A stretch of 24,346 nt of DNA. It comes from Saprospiraceae bacterium (GTDB lineage: Bacteria; Bacteroidota; Bacteroidia; Chitinophagales; Saprospiraceae). The notes under the pieces were generated by a model. That model was not told where the DNA came from. It did not search any database and was given only the letters and a program-made list of their open reading frames with translations. The DNA is taken from positions 1-24,346 of the forward strand of contig SLDF01000370.1 in the NCBI GenBank assembly GCA_007125435.1, in the 5' to 3' direction. Numbering within the stretch: the stretch's first letter is position 1; each line of letters begins with the position of its first letter. The translations under genes and the position numbers were made by a program. This document shows positions 1-7,677 of this stretch, piece after piece.

Positions 1-222
1 AGCTAAAATCAATGAGATAGCACAGAAAAGTACCCAGTAGAGGTGAGTGTTTTAAAGTTTGTTGGCTGTTTAGTTGCGAATAAGTGTTGTACTAAATTGT
101 TGAAGTGTTAGCCTCATTCCAAACAGGAAAATTCATTCTCTTTTTTTCATTCTACACATATCAGAGTGATAATATTTATTTTCCTTTCTAGATTTATCTC
201 CGAAGTTTTTGCTTAGAAAGAA

Positions 223-1374
223 TTATGCAGTTTTAAGATTGGAGCTTGGTGATAAAATACTTCCTAGTGTAGAACAAGTTTCGTCTATATCTGACAAAGT
301 ATTATAATGGGAAAAAGAGAATCTAATGGATTTATAATCTGTTGGTGTACCAATTTCTTGTATCACATGAGAACCTTTTTCAGATCCACTACTGCAAGCA
401 CTTCCTCCTGATATACTGATACCGCTTATATCAAGCAACATAAGCAACATCTCAGATTTTTCGTGGGGGGGGAAAGAGACATTTAAAACTGTATAAAGGC
501 TGTCCTCTGGGCAGCCATTTATTATTATATCTGGGAAAATACCCTTGAGTTTTTTCTCCATATAATTTTTGAGGTCTGTAATATGTCGTGTCTCCTCTTC
601 AAGATTTTCAAGACCTATTTTCAATGCTTCTGCCATGCCTGCTATAGAGCTAACGTTCTCCGTGCCGCCGCGCATGTTTCTTTCTTGAGCACCGCCATCT
701 ATGAAAGGCTTAATGATATTTGTATTTTTTATGTAAATGAATCCAACGCCTTTGGGGCCATGAAACTTGTGAGCTGCACCGGATAAAAAATTAATGTTTA
801 CAGCATTGACATTAATAGGGTAGTGGCCAATAGTCTGTACTGTGTCAGAATGAAATAGTGCCTTGTGTTCTTTACAAATTTCACCTATTGTCGCAATGTC
901 ATTTAGGGTACCAATTTCATTATTTGCATGCATCAATGATACTAATGTTTTCTTATCTGAGGATCCTAGTAAGGAGCGTAAGTGGTTCAAATCTGCTCTT
1001 CCATGTGCATCAACATTCACATAATCAACATCTACATTATTAAAAGCTTTTAATGTATCGACTGAGTGAAGAACACAGTGATGCTCTACCTTTGATGTAA
1101 TAATTCTATTCACCCCCAAATCTCTTACCGCACATTTTAAAGCCATATTATTAGATTCAGTTCCTCCGGATGTAAAGAATATTTCGCCAATAGAAGCACC
1201 AATAGATGAGGCAATCACTTTCCTTGCTCTTTCAAGTAGTGCTCTTGCCTGTCTACCTTCAGTGTGCAATGAAGATGGATTACCATAAATATTTTTAATG
1301 CAATCCATCATAACCTCAGTGACCTCAGGTCTTATGGCAGTAGTGGCAGCATTATCTAAGTAAATACGTTTCAT
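223..1374 (-). CDS. Cysteine desulfurase (NifS/IscS-like, class V aminotransferase fold)
   Basis: A PLP enzyme that removes sulfur from L-cysteine, giving alanine and an enzyme persulfide for Fe-S cluster or thio-cofactor assembly in the cytoplasm. The 383-aa protein opens with YLDNAATT, the usual family start. The PLP lysine is K203 in SGAAHKFHGPKG, with H99-H100 and the HANNEIG stretch (149-155) upstream. The persulfide cysteine is C327 in SGGSACSSG, near the C-terminus as in class I IscS/NifS. Length is normal. It begins 4 bp after the glmM stop, so the two are probably co-transcribed from the glmM promoter. No iscU, nifU or suf genes are adjacent, so its acceptor cannot be read from context. 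The family call is firm; the choice between IscS and NifS is not. Confidence 0.93.
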   Translation of the reverse strand: MKRIYLDNAATTAIRPEVTEVMMDCIKNIYGNPSSLHTEGRQARALLERARKVIASSIGASIGEIFFTSGGTESNNMALKCAVRDLGVNRIITSKVEHHCVLHSVDTLKAFNNVDVDYVNVDAHGRADLNHLRSLLGSSDKKTLVSLMHANNEIGTLNDIATIGEICKEHKALFHSDTVQTIGHYPINVNAVNINFLSGAAHKFHGPKGVGFIYIKNTNIIKPFIDGGAQERNMRGGTENVSSIAGMAEALKIGLENLEEETRHITDLKNYMEKKLKGIFPDIIINGCPEDSLYTVLNVSFPPHEKSEMLLMLLDISGISISGGSACSSGSEKGSHVIQEIGTPTDYKSIRFSFSHYNTLSDIDETCSTLGSILSPSSNLKTA

Positions 1375-1378
1375 TTGA

Positions 1379-2755
1379 TCAAATTTCTTTTTCTACGATA
1401 CTTTGTACTTTTTGTATAAGAAAGCTAAGTGTTTCTTTTGTCTCTGCCTCAGCATAAAGTCTGAGTATGGGCTCTGTATTGGACTTTCTCATATGAACCC
1501 ATCCTTCCTCAAAGTCAATTTTTACACCATCAATAATATTTATTTTTTCGTATTTAAAAGCTTCTGCAATGGTACTAAGCAACTTATCGGCATCGATTTT
1601 ATCAGTGAGTTGGATTTTAGTTTTTGCCATCATGTATTGCGGATAACGCCTTTTAAGTGATATCAAATCACAATCCAACTCAGATAGCAATTGCAATATC
1701 AAAACGATACCAACTAATGCATCTCTACCATAGTGCAGATCCGGTAGGATGACGCCACCGTTACCTTCACCTCCAATAACAGCATCTTTGTCTTTCATCA
1801 TTTGAACGACATTGACCTCACCAACTGCAGAAGCATAATACTCACCTCCATATTGTCGTGTAACATCTGCTAGAGCCCTGGTACTTGAAAGATTAGAGAC
1901 TGTATTTCCCGGTTTATTCCTAAGTATAGCTTCGGCAGCTGCAACAAGTGTGTACTCTTCGCCAAACATTTCGCCATTAGGCATGACTAGTGCTAGTCTA
2001 TCTACATCGGGATCAACCGATATACCTAGATCGGCACCTGTTTCTTTAACCTTTGTCGACAGGTCTTTTAGGTGATCAGCTAATGGCTCCGGATTGTGGG
2101 CAAAGTTTCCTGAGCAATCATCGTGTATAGAGATAACTTCACATCCTAATGCCTTTAAAAGAGGTGGTATGACGAGACTGCCTGTTGAGTTAATGGGATC
2201 TAAGACAACTTTGTAATGCTTACTCTTGATTAATGCTTTATCAATAAAGGACAATTCAAGTATTGCCTGAATATGATGTCGAAAAGCGTTTTCTGCGGGT
2301 ATAATTTTCCCAATGTTTCCAACCGAGGAAAAATCTAGCTGTCCATTTGCGATAGTATCAATAATCTCTTGCCCATCATTTGCAGATATGAATTCACCTT
2401 TCTCATTAAGAAATTTTAGAGCATTCCATTCTTTGGGATTATGGCTTGCTGTCAATACAATACCGCCGGCAGCATTTTCTGCAGAGACCATCATCTCAAC
2501 AGTAGGTGTAGTAGATAAGCCTAAGTCAACAACATCAAATCCACAAGCAATAAGTGTGTTAATGACGAGACCATTCAGCATACTACCTGAAATTCTGGCA
2601 TCTCTACCAACTACAACCTTGCGATTATCACTGCGCTTTTGTAAAAAATGTGCATATCCTGCTGTACTGCTAACGATGTCAATTGGCGTGAGGTTTTGTC
2701 CCGGCTCACCTCCAATCGTTCCCCTGATTCCTGAAATGGATTTTATTAAACTCAA
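1379..2755 (-). CDS. glmM: Phosphoglucosamine mutase
   Basis: Converts glucosamine-6-phosphate to glucosamine-1-phosphate, the step before UDP-GlcNAc for peptidoglycan and LPS. All alpha-D-phosphohexomutase landmarks are present: the phosphoserine loop TASHNPKEWNALK (Ser about residue 104), the metal loop DPDVDR (about 248-253), the sugar loop GGEGNGG and the phosphate-binding KSNTEPILR near the C-terminus. I chose the TTG at 2755, giving 458 aa starting MSLIKSISGIRGTIGG, the usual Bacteroidota N-terminus. The longer frame starts at another TTG (2773), but that codon forms the 3' end of a near-consensus -7 box and would lie upstream of the predicted transcript start. No ATG is available before residue 59. 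The SNTEP loop resembles phosphomannomutase/phosphoglucomutase, so wider substrate use is possible. Confidence 0.92.
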   Translation of the reverse strand: MSLIKSISGIRGTIGGEPGQNLTPIDIVSSTAGYAHFLQKRSDNRKVVVGRDARISGSMLNGLVINTLIACGFDVVDLGLSTTPTVEMMVSAENAAGGIVLTASHNPKEWNALKFLNEKGEFISANDGQEIIDTIANGQLDFSSVGNIGKIIPAENAFRHHIQAILELSFIDKALIKSKHYKVVLDPINSTGSLVIPPLLKALGCEVISIHDDCSGNFAHNPEPLADHLKDLSTKVKETGADLGISVDPDVDRLALVMPNGEMFGEEYTLVAAAEAILRNKPGNTVSNLSSTRALADVTRQYGGEYYASAVGEVNVVQMMKDKDAVIGGEGNGGVILPDLHYGRDALVGIVLILQLLSELDCDLISLKRRYPQYMMAKTKIQLTDKIDADKLLSTIAEAFKYEKINIIDGVKIDFEEGWVHMRKSNTEPILRLYAEAETKETLSFLIQKVQSIVEKEI

Positions 2756-2770
2756 TCTATCTATTTTTTG

Positions 2771-2800
2771 CAAAAATAAACAAATTATATCGACTACAAA
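2771..2800 (-). promoter_or_regulatory. glmM promoter (Bacteroidota sigma-A type)
   Basis: On the minus strand, TTTG (2800-2797), an 18-bp spacer and TATTTTTG (2778-2771) match the Bacteroidota consensus of TTTG about 19 bp before TAnnTTTG. The transcript start would fall near 2763-2766, only about 10 nt before the TTG at 2755, so the leader would be very short. Confidence 0.6.
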
Positions 2801-3020
2801 CCCGGTCTTTTCAAAATGTCAAAATTACTTCTAAGTAGAGCAATAGTGATTAGAAAATTATACGGCGATATGAGATATAGGCTTTGAAGCAATTAGACAC
2901 CGCGAGGATTAAGATGATTAAATATACTACAGTTATATTAAGTGTAAGAACACCCTCGCTTTTGTCGATATAGTGCTCTAGAACTAGTATAAAGATCTAG
3001 TAATTTGATGATTTTATTCA

Positions 3021-3028
3021 TAATTTTG
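3021..3028 (+). promoter_or_regulatory. Promoter -7 element for the methyltransferase gene
   Basis: TAATTTTG is an exact TAnnTTTG match 19 bp before the ATG at 3048. The nearest upstream TTTG (3004-3007) is only 13 bp away, shorter than ideal, so the -33 box is uncertain. Confidence 0.4.
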
Positions 3029-3047
3029 CATGATTCATAACTAAGCT

Positions 3048-3785
3048 ATGACAAAAATTAAACAAGAATGGTTTCAAGAATGGTTTGATCAAGAGGAGTA
3101 TCACTTGCTATATATGTATAGAGATAAGACTGAAGCTTCACATCTGATAGATAAACTCATCAACTCTTTGAGATTAACAAAAGGGTCCAAAGTTTTAGAT
3201 TTAGCGTGTGGTAGGGGACGTCATTCTCACTATCTTCATCAAAAAGGCTTTTCTACTTATGGTATTGATCTGTCAAAGCGGAGCTTAGCCTATGCCAGAC
3301 ATTATCAAGATGCTGAGATTCGATTCATACATCATGATATGCGGCAACCATTTCCTGTAAATGATTTTGAAGCTGTCTTTAATTTTTTTACCAGTTTTGG
3401 CTATTTTTCTTCATTTGAAGAGCATAGTAATGTCATTGGCAATGTAGCTCACGCATTAAAAAAGGGAGGATTTATCATTTTAGATTACCTGAATGCTTTG
3501 CCTATTAGAAATAAACTCCGTCCTTACGAAACAATTACCAGGGAGGATGTTACCTTTAAAATAAAGCGATTTATTGAAGGTAATAAAATCATAAAGGAGA
3601 TTACATTCGATCGACATGGTCAAATTAGTGTATACAGAGAAGAGGTAGCGGCTTTTACACTGAATGACTTTATGAAACTGTTCGATGAAAATGGTATTAC
3701 CATAAGAGATACTTACGGCGATTATCAGTTAAATTCCTATGATGAATCTACATCAGATAGGTTGATATTGATCGGTCAGAAATAA
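3048..3785 (+). CDS. Class I SAM-dependent methyltransferase
   Basis: A soluble 245-aa Rossmann-fold methyltransferase. Motif I is VLDLACGRGRHS (about 49-60), followed by GIDLSKRSL (72-80) with the acidic residue that binds the ribose of SAM. The HHDMRQPFP stretch fits the region that contacts adenine, and FNFFTSFGYF fits motif IV of the Methyltransf_11/25 type. The C-terminal half, with its REEVAAFTLNDFMKLFDENGI segment, resembles small-molecule methyltransferases of the ubiquinone/menaquinone and Tam-like group. The substrate cannot be predicted. It has its own -7 element, stands alone upstream, and ends 1 bp from the convergent cmk stop codon. Confidence 0.85.
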   Translation: MTKIKQEWFQEWFDQEEYHLLYMYRDKTEASHLIDKLINSLRLTKGSKVLDLACGRGRHSHYLHQKGFSTYGIDLSKRSLAYARHYQDAEIRFIHHDMRQPFPVNDFEAVFNFFTSFGYFSSFEEHSNVIGNVAHALKKGGFIILDYLNALPIRNKLRPYETITREDVTFKIKRFIEGNKIIKEITFDRHGQISVYREEVAAFTLNDFMKLFDENGITIRDTYGDYQLNSYDESTSDRLILIGQK

Positions 3786-3786
3786 T

Positions 3787-4470
3787 TTACTGATGTACAT
3801 ATGTCTTTATAATTTTAAGTGCTTCGTTCAATTGCTCTTTTCTATCCAATTTGGAATTATTAAGCGTAATAGCATCCTTAGCTTTCATTAAGGGGCTGTC
3901 TTCTCGTGTACTGTCAATATAGTCTCTGTGCTTTAGGTTTTCTTTTACCTCATCTCTGGTAATTTCTTCGCCCTTAGACTTGAGTTCATCAAATCGTCTG
4001 TCAACTCTTATGTCCTCATCTGCGGTGAGAAAAAGCTTTATTTCTGCATTGGGGAATACGACTGTACCAATATCACGGCCATCCATGACAATCCCTTTCT
4101 CTGCGCCCATTTTTCTTTGTTCCTGTACGAGCTTTCTTCTGACTTCAGATATGGCAGCTACTTCACTAACCTTTGAAGATACTTCCATTTGTCGGATTTC
4201 TGCTTCGACGTCTTTCCCATTGAGATAAGTAGAGCACTTACCATCAATGGAATTTTTGAATTCAATGCTTATATTATTCAATGCATTTTGGAGTTCGTCT
4301 TTGTCATGGAATTTGACTTTATTATTGATGAAGTAAAGCGTTACAGCTCTATACATGGCACCGGAGTCTATATAAATGTAGGCTAATACCGAAGCCAGGT
4401 CCTTTGCCAAAGTACTTTTACCACAAGAAGAATATCCATCAACTGCTATTACTATTTTTTTCAAGAGCAT
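3787..4470 (-). CDS. cmk: Cytidylate kinase
   Basis: Phosphorylates CMP and dCMP with ATP in pyrimidine salvage and RNA turnover. With the start at the ATG at 4470 the protein is 227 aa, normal for Cmk. The P-loop GYSSCGKST lies at residues 12-20, followed by YIDSGAMYRAVTL, the family nucleotide-binding segment. DGRDIGTVVFPNAE and the lid-region RRFDELKSKGEE are also present. A longer frame reaches back to 4530, but it would overlap the preceding GH65 gene and ignore a -7 promoter element at 4489-4496, so I rejected it. The stop lies 1 bp from that of the convergent methyltransferase gene, so there is no room for a separate terminator. Confidence 0.94.
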   Translation of the reverse strand: MLLKKIVIAVDGYSSCGKSTLAKDLASVLAYIYIDSGAMYRAVTLYFINNKVKFHDKDELQNALNNISIEFKNSIDGKCSTYLNGKDVEAEIRQMEVSSKVSEVAAISEVRRKLVQEQRKMGAEKGIVMDGRDIGTVVFPNAEIKLFLTADEDIRVDRRFDELKSKGEEITRDEVKENLKHRDYIDSTREDSPLMKAKDAITLNNSKLDRKEQLNEALKIIKTYVHQ

Positions 4471-4488
4471 TGTTTTAATTAGTGGTCT

Positions 4489-4496
4489 CAAAAGTA
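4489..4496 (-). promoter_or_regulatory. cmk promoter -7 element
   Basis: TACTTTTG on the minus strand (4496 to 4489) matches TAnnTTTG in the 43-bp gap between the GH65 stop and the cmk ATG at 4470. Transcription would start near 4482. No clear -33 TTTG is seen at the right distance. Confidence 0.4.
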
Positions 4497-4513
4497 AATA
4501 ATTGATACTAAAA

Positions 4514-6568
4514 TCACGGCTCGATAACAAAGGTATTTTTGTCAGGTCCGACTCCTCTGATGATAACTTTCTCCCAATCTTTTGGTAGAGTCCTAGCTTC
4601 TAGCTGGATGCCATCCGGTCTAATCATAATGCCTCCAAACCCAGATAGAACAGTCTGAAGCATACCACCAGCGCCTGTAATAAAATATGGATTTGTACCA
4701 CCGGCGGTCTCAGCCAATACTCCAAATGGTGGCAGTCTATTGGGCTGATAAGACTTGATGTAAAGGTCCACAGCCTCACTTGTATTACCTAATATAGCGT
4801 TAATGGTAGCAACTGTCGAGAATCCCATTGCAGGCCCTGATGGATCAAGTTTATCCTGATAGTATATTAAGTCCTTTTCCATCTCTGCTTTATCGCTGAC
4901 AATATCTAAAGGGAAAGATAACAAATTAACATCAGCCTGTTTTATGATTTCACCGGCGTAAGTCGCATTTTCTTTAGTTACACCATTCTCCATTTTGAGG
5001 ATAGGTATGCGGTCGGCAATGTCATTCCACTCCGGGTCGGCTTCTTGTCCTACTTCTTTGGCTGCAAGAGTTGCATATCTAAGAACGGTCTTGACAATGC
5101 CGTTCGTAAATGCATTATTGTCAATATTTTCTGCATATTCATTAGCACCTATAACATTATTGATGTGACATACGCCTTCTTCATCGGGTTCAACTCTGCT
5201 TTTCCAAAAATGTGCTACCTCCCTAAGTACAGGAAAGCCTTTTGTCCTAAGCCATTCTTTATCTTGTGTTACTTCATAATACTTCCAGAATGCCCAGCCA
5301 ATGCAAGCAGTGACATGATGCTGAAATGGTCCTGTCAAAGCCCATACCGGTGTATCTTCCTGCCCGGAATGAGAAGACTCCCATGGGAACATTGCCCCTT
5401 TGTATCCATGGGCAAATGCATTTTGCATGGCTGCTTCTAATCTTTCATATCTGTAATCTAATAGAGACCTCGCAATATCGGGCTGCATGATAAGTAAGGG
5501 AGGATACATCCATAGCTCTGTATCCCAAAATATGTGACCATTATAGCCCAGTCCTGACAAACCCATAGGGCTTAGACTAAGCGAACTGCCAGCTCTCGCA
5601 AAAGCATAAAGGTGATAAAGAGCAGCTCTGATGTCTTTGGTAAGCTCAGCTTGCCCTACAATTTCTATATCAGACTCCCAAAGCTCGTCCCACGCTGACC
5701 TGTGTGCATCCATAAGTCTACTGATGCCCTCTAACTTTGCGTAAATGGTAAGTCGTTCAGCTTCGTTGTGTGGATCATGGTAATGTACGCTGGAAACACT
5801 TGAGCTGACTAAGCCCAGTTTATAAGTTTTTCCTGCCTTCAGCTTTACAGTGAATTTTGCCAGATGTCTATTGTAGTCCCAATCTTCATGTATGATTTGT
5901 GGCTCCTCGCCGTGTGGTTCTTCAAATATAAAGCTATTACTCGCTGCCACATTTATTTGTCCTGAGGGGCTATCGGCCACCGATGTTAACAGCGGTATTA
6001 AAACATGTGGGCGGTCGATATGGCTAAAATAAGACCTGATATCTATAAGGTGATCAGGAGCAATGATTTCATTAATAAAGGTCACACTTATATCTGTTTT
6101 TGCTTCTACATCTACAAGGTGTATAGCGGTGTATGGCAAGTGCCTTAAAGCCGTCATCTGACTGCGTACTTTTGCCTTGCCTGGTATGAGAAAGGCTGTT
6201 TCAAACAAGCCGTGCCTCATATCAATTTGCTGTGTGAACGATTCGATGTTATTATCATTAATGCGATCGCCATTGATTTCTAAAATGATATTCATTGGAT
6301 TGAATGTCTCCAGAATATTTGAGACCCTACCACGTTGGTAATGATCATAGACACCATTTAAAATAACATCTTTTACTTGCAGTGGTGACGCATCAGATAC
6401 AATACCAATCATGCCATTAGCCACAGTTTCACCGTAGTAATTGTCTTTATCAATGCTTGTGGCTTCAATAATCCATTCGCTCTGGCCATTGACCGATAAG
6501 ACAATAAAAATAAAAGATAATGACAAGACAAATGAGATGACTGTCCGGTAGCGATTTATTGTACTCAT
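4514..6568 (-). CDS. Secreted glycoside hydrolase family 65 protein (ATH1-like)
   Basis: A 684-aa extracytoplasmic enzyme of GH65, the clan with trehalose, maltose and kojibiose phosphorylases, acid trehalases and the glucosyl-galactosyl-hydroxylysine glucosidase. A hydrophobic signal segment (residues 9-27) ends at VNGQS, so export is likely. After an N-terminal beta-rich domain comes the alpha/alpha barrel with FWDTELWMYPP (347-357) and VIGANEYAENIDNNAFTN (472-489), where E477 occupies the general-acid position. A C-terminal beta sandwich includes GAGGMLQTVLSGFGG. I infer hydrolysis of an alpha-glucosidic bond; the export signal argues against a phosphorylase. The exact sugar is unknown. 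It is followed by cmk, which has its own promoter, so the pair is not clearly an operon. Confidence 0.85.
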   Translation of the reverse strand: MSTINRYRTVISFVLSLSFIFIVLSVNGQSEWIIEATSIDKDNYYGETVANGMIGIVSDASPLQVKDVILNGVYDHYQRGRVSNILETFNPMNIILEINGDRINDNNIESFTQQIDMRHGLFETAFLIPGKAKVRSQMTALRHLPYTAIHLVDVEAKTDISVTFINEIIAPDHLIDIRSYFSHIDRPHVLIPLLTSVADSPSGQINVAASNSFIFEEPHGEEPQIIHEDWDYNRHLAKFTVKLKAGKTYKLGLVSSSVSSVHYHDPHNEAERLTIYAKLEGISRLMDAHRSAWDELWESDIEIVGQAELTKDIRAALYHLYAFARAGSSLSLSPMGLSGLGYNGHIFWDTELWMYPPLLIMQPDIARSLLDYRYERLEAAMQNAFAHGYKGAMFPWESSHSGQEDTPVWALTGPFQHHVTACIGWAFWKYYEVTQDKEWLRTKGFPVLREVAHFWKSRVEPDEEGVCHINNVIGANEYAENIDNNAFTNGIVKTVLRYATLAAKEVGQEADPEWNDIADRIPILKMENGVTKENATYAGEIIKQADVNLLSFPLDIVSDKAEMEKDLIYYQDKLDPSGPAMGFSTVATINAILGNTSEAVDLYIKSYQPNRLPPFGVLAETAGGTNPYFITGAGGMLQTVLSGFGGIMIRPDGIQLEARTLPKDWEKVIIRGVGPDKNTFVIEP

Positions 6569-6609
6569 GCTTCGTTCTGTTTTTGTGGAATAATGAATTA
6601 TCTTTTTGT

Positions 6610-6617
6610 CAAAAATA
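6610..6617 (-). promoter_or_regulatory. Promoter -7 element for the GH65 gene
   Basis: TATTTTTG on the minus strand (6617 to 6610) is an exact TAnnTTTG match about 42 bp before the ATG at 6568. The -33 box is not convincing. Confidence 0.35.
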
Positions 6618-6681
6618 TATTTTCTGGTTATTGAATAAAAATTTGTGGCACATAAAGTCGACTATATTAAACTACTTTGGT

Positions 6682-6689
6682 TATATTTG
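6682..6689 (+). promoter_or_regulatory. Promoter -7-like element touching the yqgE start
   Basis: TATATTTG matches TAnnTTTG but ends only 4 bp before the ATG at 6694. If used, the transcript would start at or within a few bases of the start codon, giving a leaderless mRNA. No -33 TTTG is found at the normal spacing, so this may be chance. Confidence 0.25.
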
Positions 6690-6693
6690 AAAT

Positions 6694-7254
6694 ATGCAAT
6701 CTAAGATTGAAATTAAGAAAGGAGACTTCCTGATCGCAGAGCCATTCATGCTTGATCCCGGATTTCGCAGAAGTGCTATACTTTTGTGTGATCACGGTAT
6801 TGATGGATCGGTGGGTTTTATTATGAACAAGCCCATTGATATAGATATTAGCAGACTGCTTCCTAATTTTCCGGACTTCAAGCTTAAGGCCTTTTATGGC
6901 GGCCCTGTTGCTACTGATACCATTCATTACATACACAAAGCAGGTGATATCATTGATGATTCTATTTATATAGCTGACGATATCTACTGGGGCGGCAGCT
7001 TTGAACAAATAAAGATCATGATAGAAAAGGGTCTTATTGGCGACGATGATATTATGTTTTTTGTTGGATATTCCGGGTGGTCTCAAGGACAGCTACAAGA
7101 AGAGATCACCATAGGCTCATGGATCAAAACCAAGTATGACCTTAACTATGTTTTTAATAATGTTAAGTCCAACTTATGGAAATTATTGCTTCAGGATAAA
7201 GGCTCTACTTTTGCTGTCATAGCTGACATTAAAGACGAAATGAATCTCAATTAA
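6694..7254 (+). CDS. YqgE/AlgH family protein
   Basis: A 186-aa soluble protein of the YqgE/AlgH family (DUF179), which has a compact alpha/beta fold and no settled biochemical role; AlgH was named from alginate regulation in Pseudomonas. The diagnostic opening GDFLIAEPFMLDPGFRRSA (about 10-28) is followed by LLCDHGIDGSVGFIMNKP, YGGPVATDTIHYIH, a YWGGSFEQ turn and FFVGYSGWSQGQLQEEI. All five blocks appear in order and the length is typical. The start is fixed because the conserved block begins near residue 10 and no closer Met exists. It is divergent from the GH65 gene and followed by a 423-bp gap holding a structured repeat. Confidence 0.92.
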   Translation: MQSKIEIKKGDFLIAEPFMLDPGFRRSAILLCDHGIDGSVGFIMNKPIDIDISRLLPNFPDFKLKAFYGGPVATDTIHYIHKAGDIIDDSIYIADDIYWGGSFEQIKIMIEKGLIGDDDIMFFVGYSGWSQGQLQEEITIGSWIKTKYDLNYVFNNVKSNLWKLLLQDKGSTFAVIADIKDEMNLN

Positions 7255-7390
7255 TTATCTGAGACTACGTTTTAATTCCAGTTTTGCCTTTAGCATTGGC
7301 TCATATGTACCATGAATTGGTCTTCGATAAATTGGCACACGCTTTTTATTAACTACCATTACTTTATTTTCACTAAATCATGACCTTTAC

Positions 7391-7534
7391 GCATCAGCGA
7401 TGTGTAGGGGTGGCGACGTTAGGAGCCAGACTCGATGTAGCGTAGCGCAATCGAGGCCGAGCGAACAGCGAGCCCCGAAACGTAGCGACCTTATTTCCTT
7501 ACCCCAATATTGGGGTAAGGAAATAAGGTGATGC
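7391..7534 (+). repeat. Structured intergenic repeat, copy 1 (GCATCA...TGATGC)
   Basis: A 144-bp GC-richer island in an AT-rich gap, bounded by GCATCA (7391-7396) and its inverted complement TGATGC (7529-7534). Inside are the core motif GGCGACGTTAGGAGCC (7412-7427), a hairpin CTCGAT (7431-7436) with ATCGAG (7450-7455), and TAGCGACC next to a 42-bp palindrome ending at GGTGATGCCC. The copy at 13829-13937 has the same ends and the same GCGACC and GGTGATGCCC borders, but a different insert between them. It looks like a REP/BIME-like or structured-RNA repeat rather than coding sequence. Confidence 0.65.
7488..7529. repeat. Perfect 42-bp palindrome
   Basis: Two 21-bp arms (7488-7508 and 7509-7529) are exact reverse complements with no spacer, centred on AATATT. 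The palindrome forms the 3' module of the structured repeat and could fold as a hairpin in RNA or extrude as a cruciform. No T-tract follows, so it is not a standard intrinsic terminator. Confidence 0.9.
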
Positions 7535-7628
7535 CCTAAGTGTAATGAATATGTGCATAAAGCAATCTAGCTTTTGACACTCTATTCATAGTGGCTAACG
7601 AACCCTTCCATGGTTTTTACAGGTAGCC

Positions 7629-7660
7629 TTGAATTAGTATATGATTAAGTCTTATCTTTG
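7629..7660 (+). promoter_or_regulatory. Promoter of the ABC-F/rlmI operon
   Basis: TTG (7629-7631), a spacer of about 21 bp and the exact -7 element TATCTTTG (7653-7660) lie upstream of the ATG at 7678, giving a predicted leader of about 10 nt. Confidence 0.55.
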
Positions 7661-7677
7661 GCGCTCAAATTTTTTAT

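Larger units (their letters stand above)
7255..7677. other. 423-bp intergenic stretch with a structured repeat
   Basis: The gap between yqgE and the ABC-F gene contains the structured repeat at 7391-7534, the 42-bp palindrome at 7488-7529 and the ABC-F promoter at 7629-7660. A 34-codon minus-strand frame at 7359-7255, encoding a short basic peptide, abuts the yqgE stop. I cannot tie it to any family and do not call it as a gene. Confidence 0.6.

Noticed and set aside
2..40. Plus-strand frame open from the left edge, ending at TAG
   Set aside because: Only 12 codons are visible and no family can be recognised, so it cannot be told from chance.
184..220. Terminator hairpin after the cysteine desulfurase
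   Set aside because: CTTTCTA and TAGAAAG are 23 bp apart, partly at the stop codon, and no T-tract follows on the minus strand.
2313..2834. 173-codon plus-strand frame opposite glmM
   Set aside because: It is a shadow of glmM with no family features; glmM carries all its active-site motifs in the other frame.
4471..4530. N-terminal extension of cmk
   Set aside because: It would overlap the GH65 gene, cover the cmk -7 element and make the protein longer than the family; the ATG at 4470 fits better.
5045..5440. 131-codon plus-strand frame inside the GH65 gene
   Set aside because: Cys-rich, unlike any family I know, and opposite a well-supported gene.
6667..7086. 139-codon minus-strand frame opposite yqgE
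   Set aside because: yqgE has every conserved family block; this frame is its shadow.
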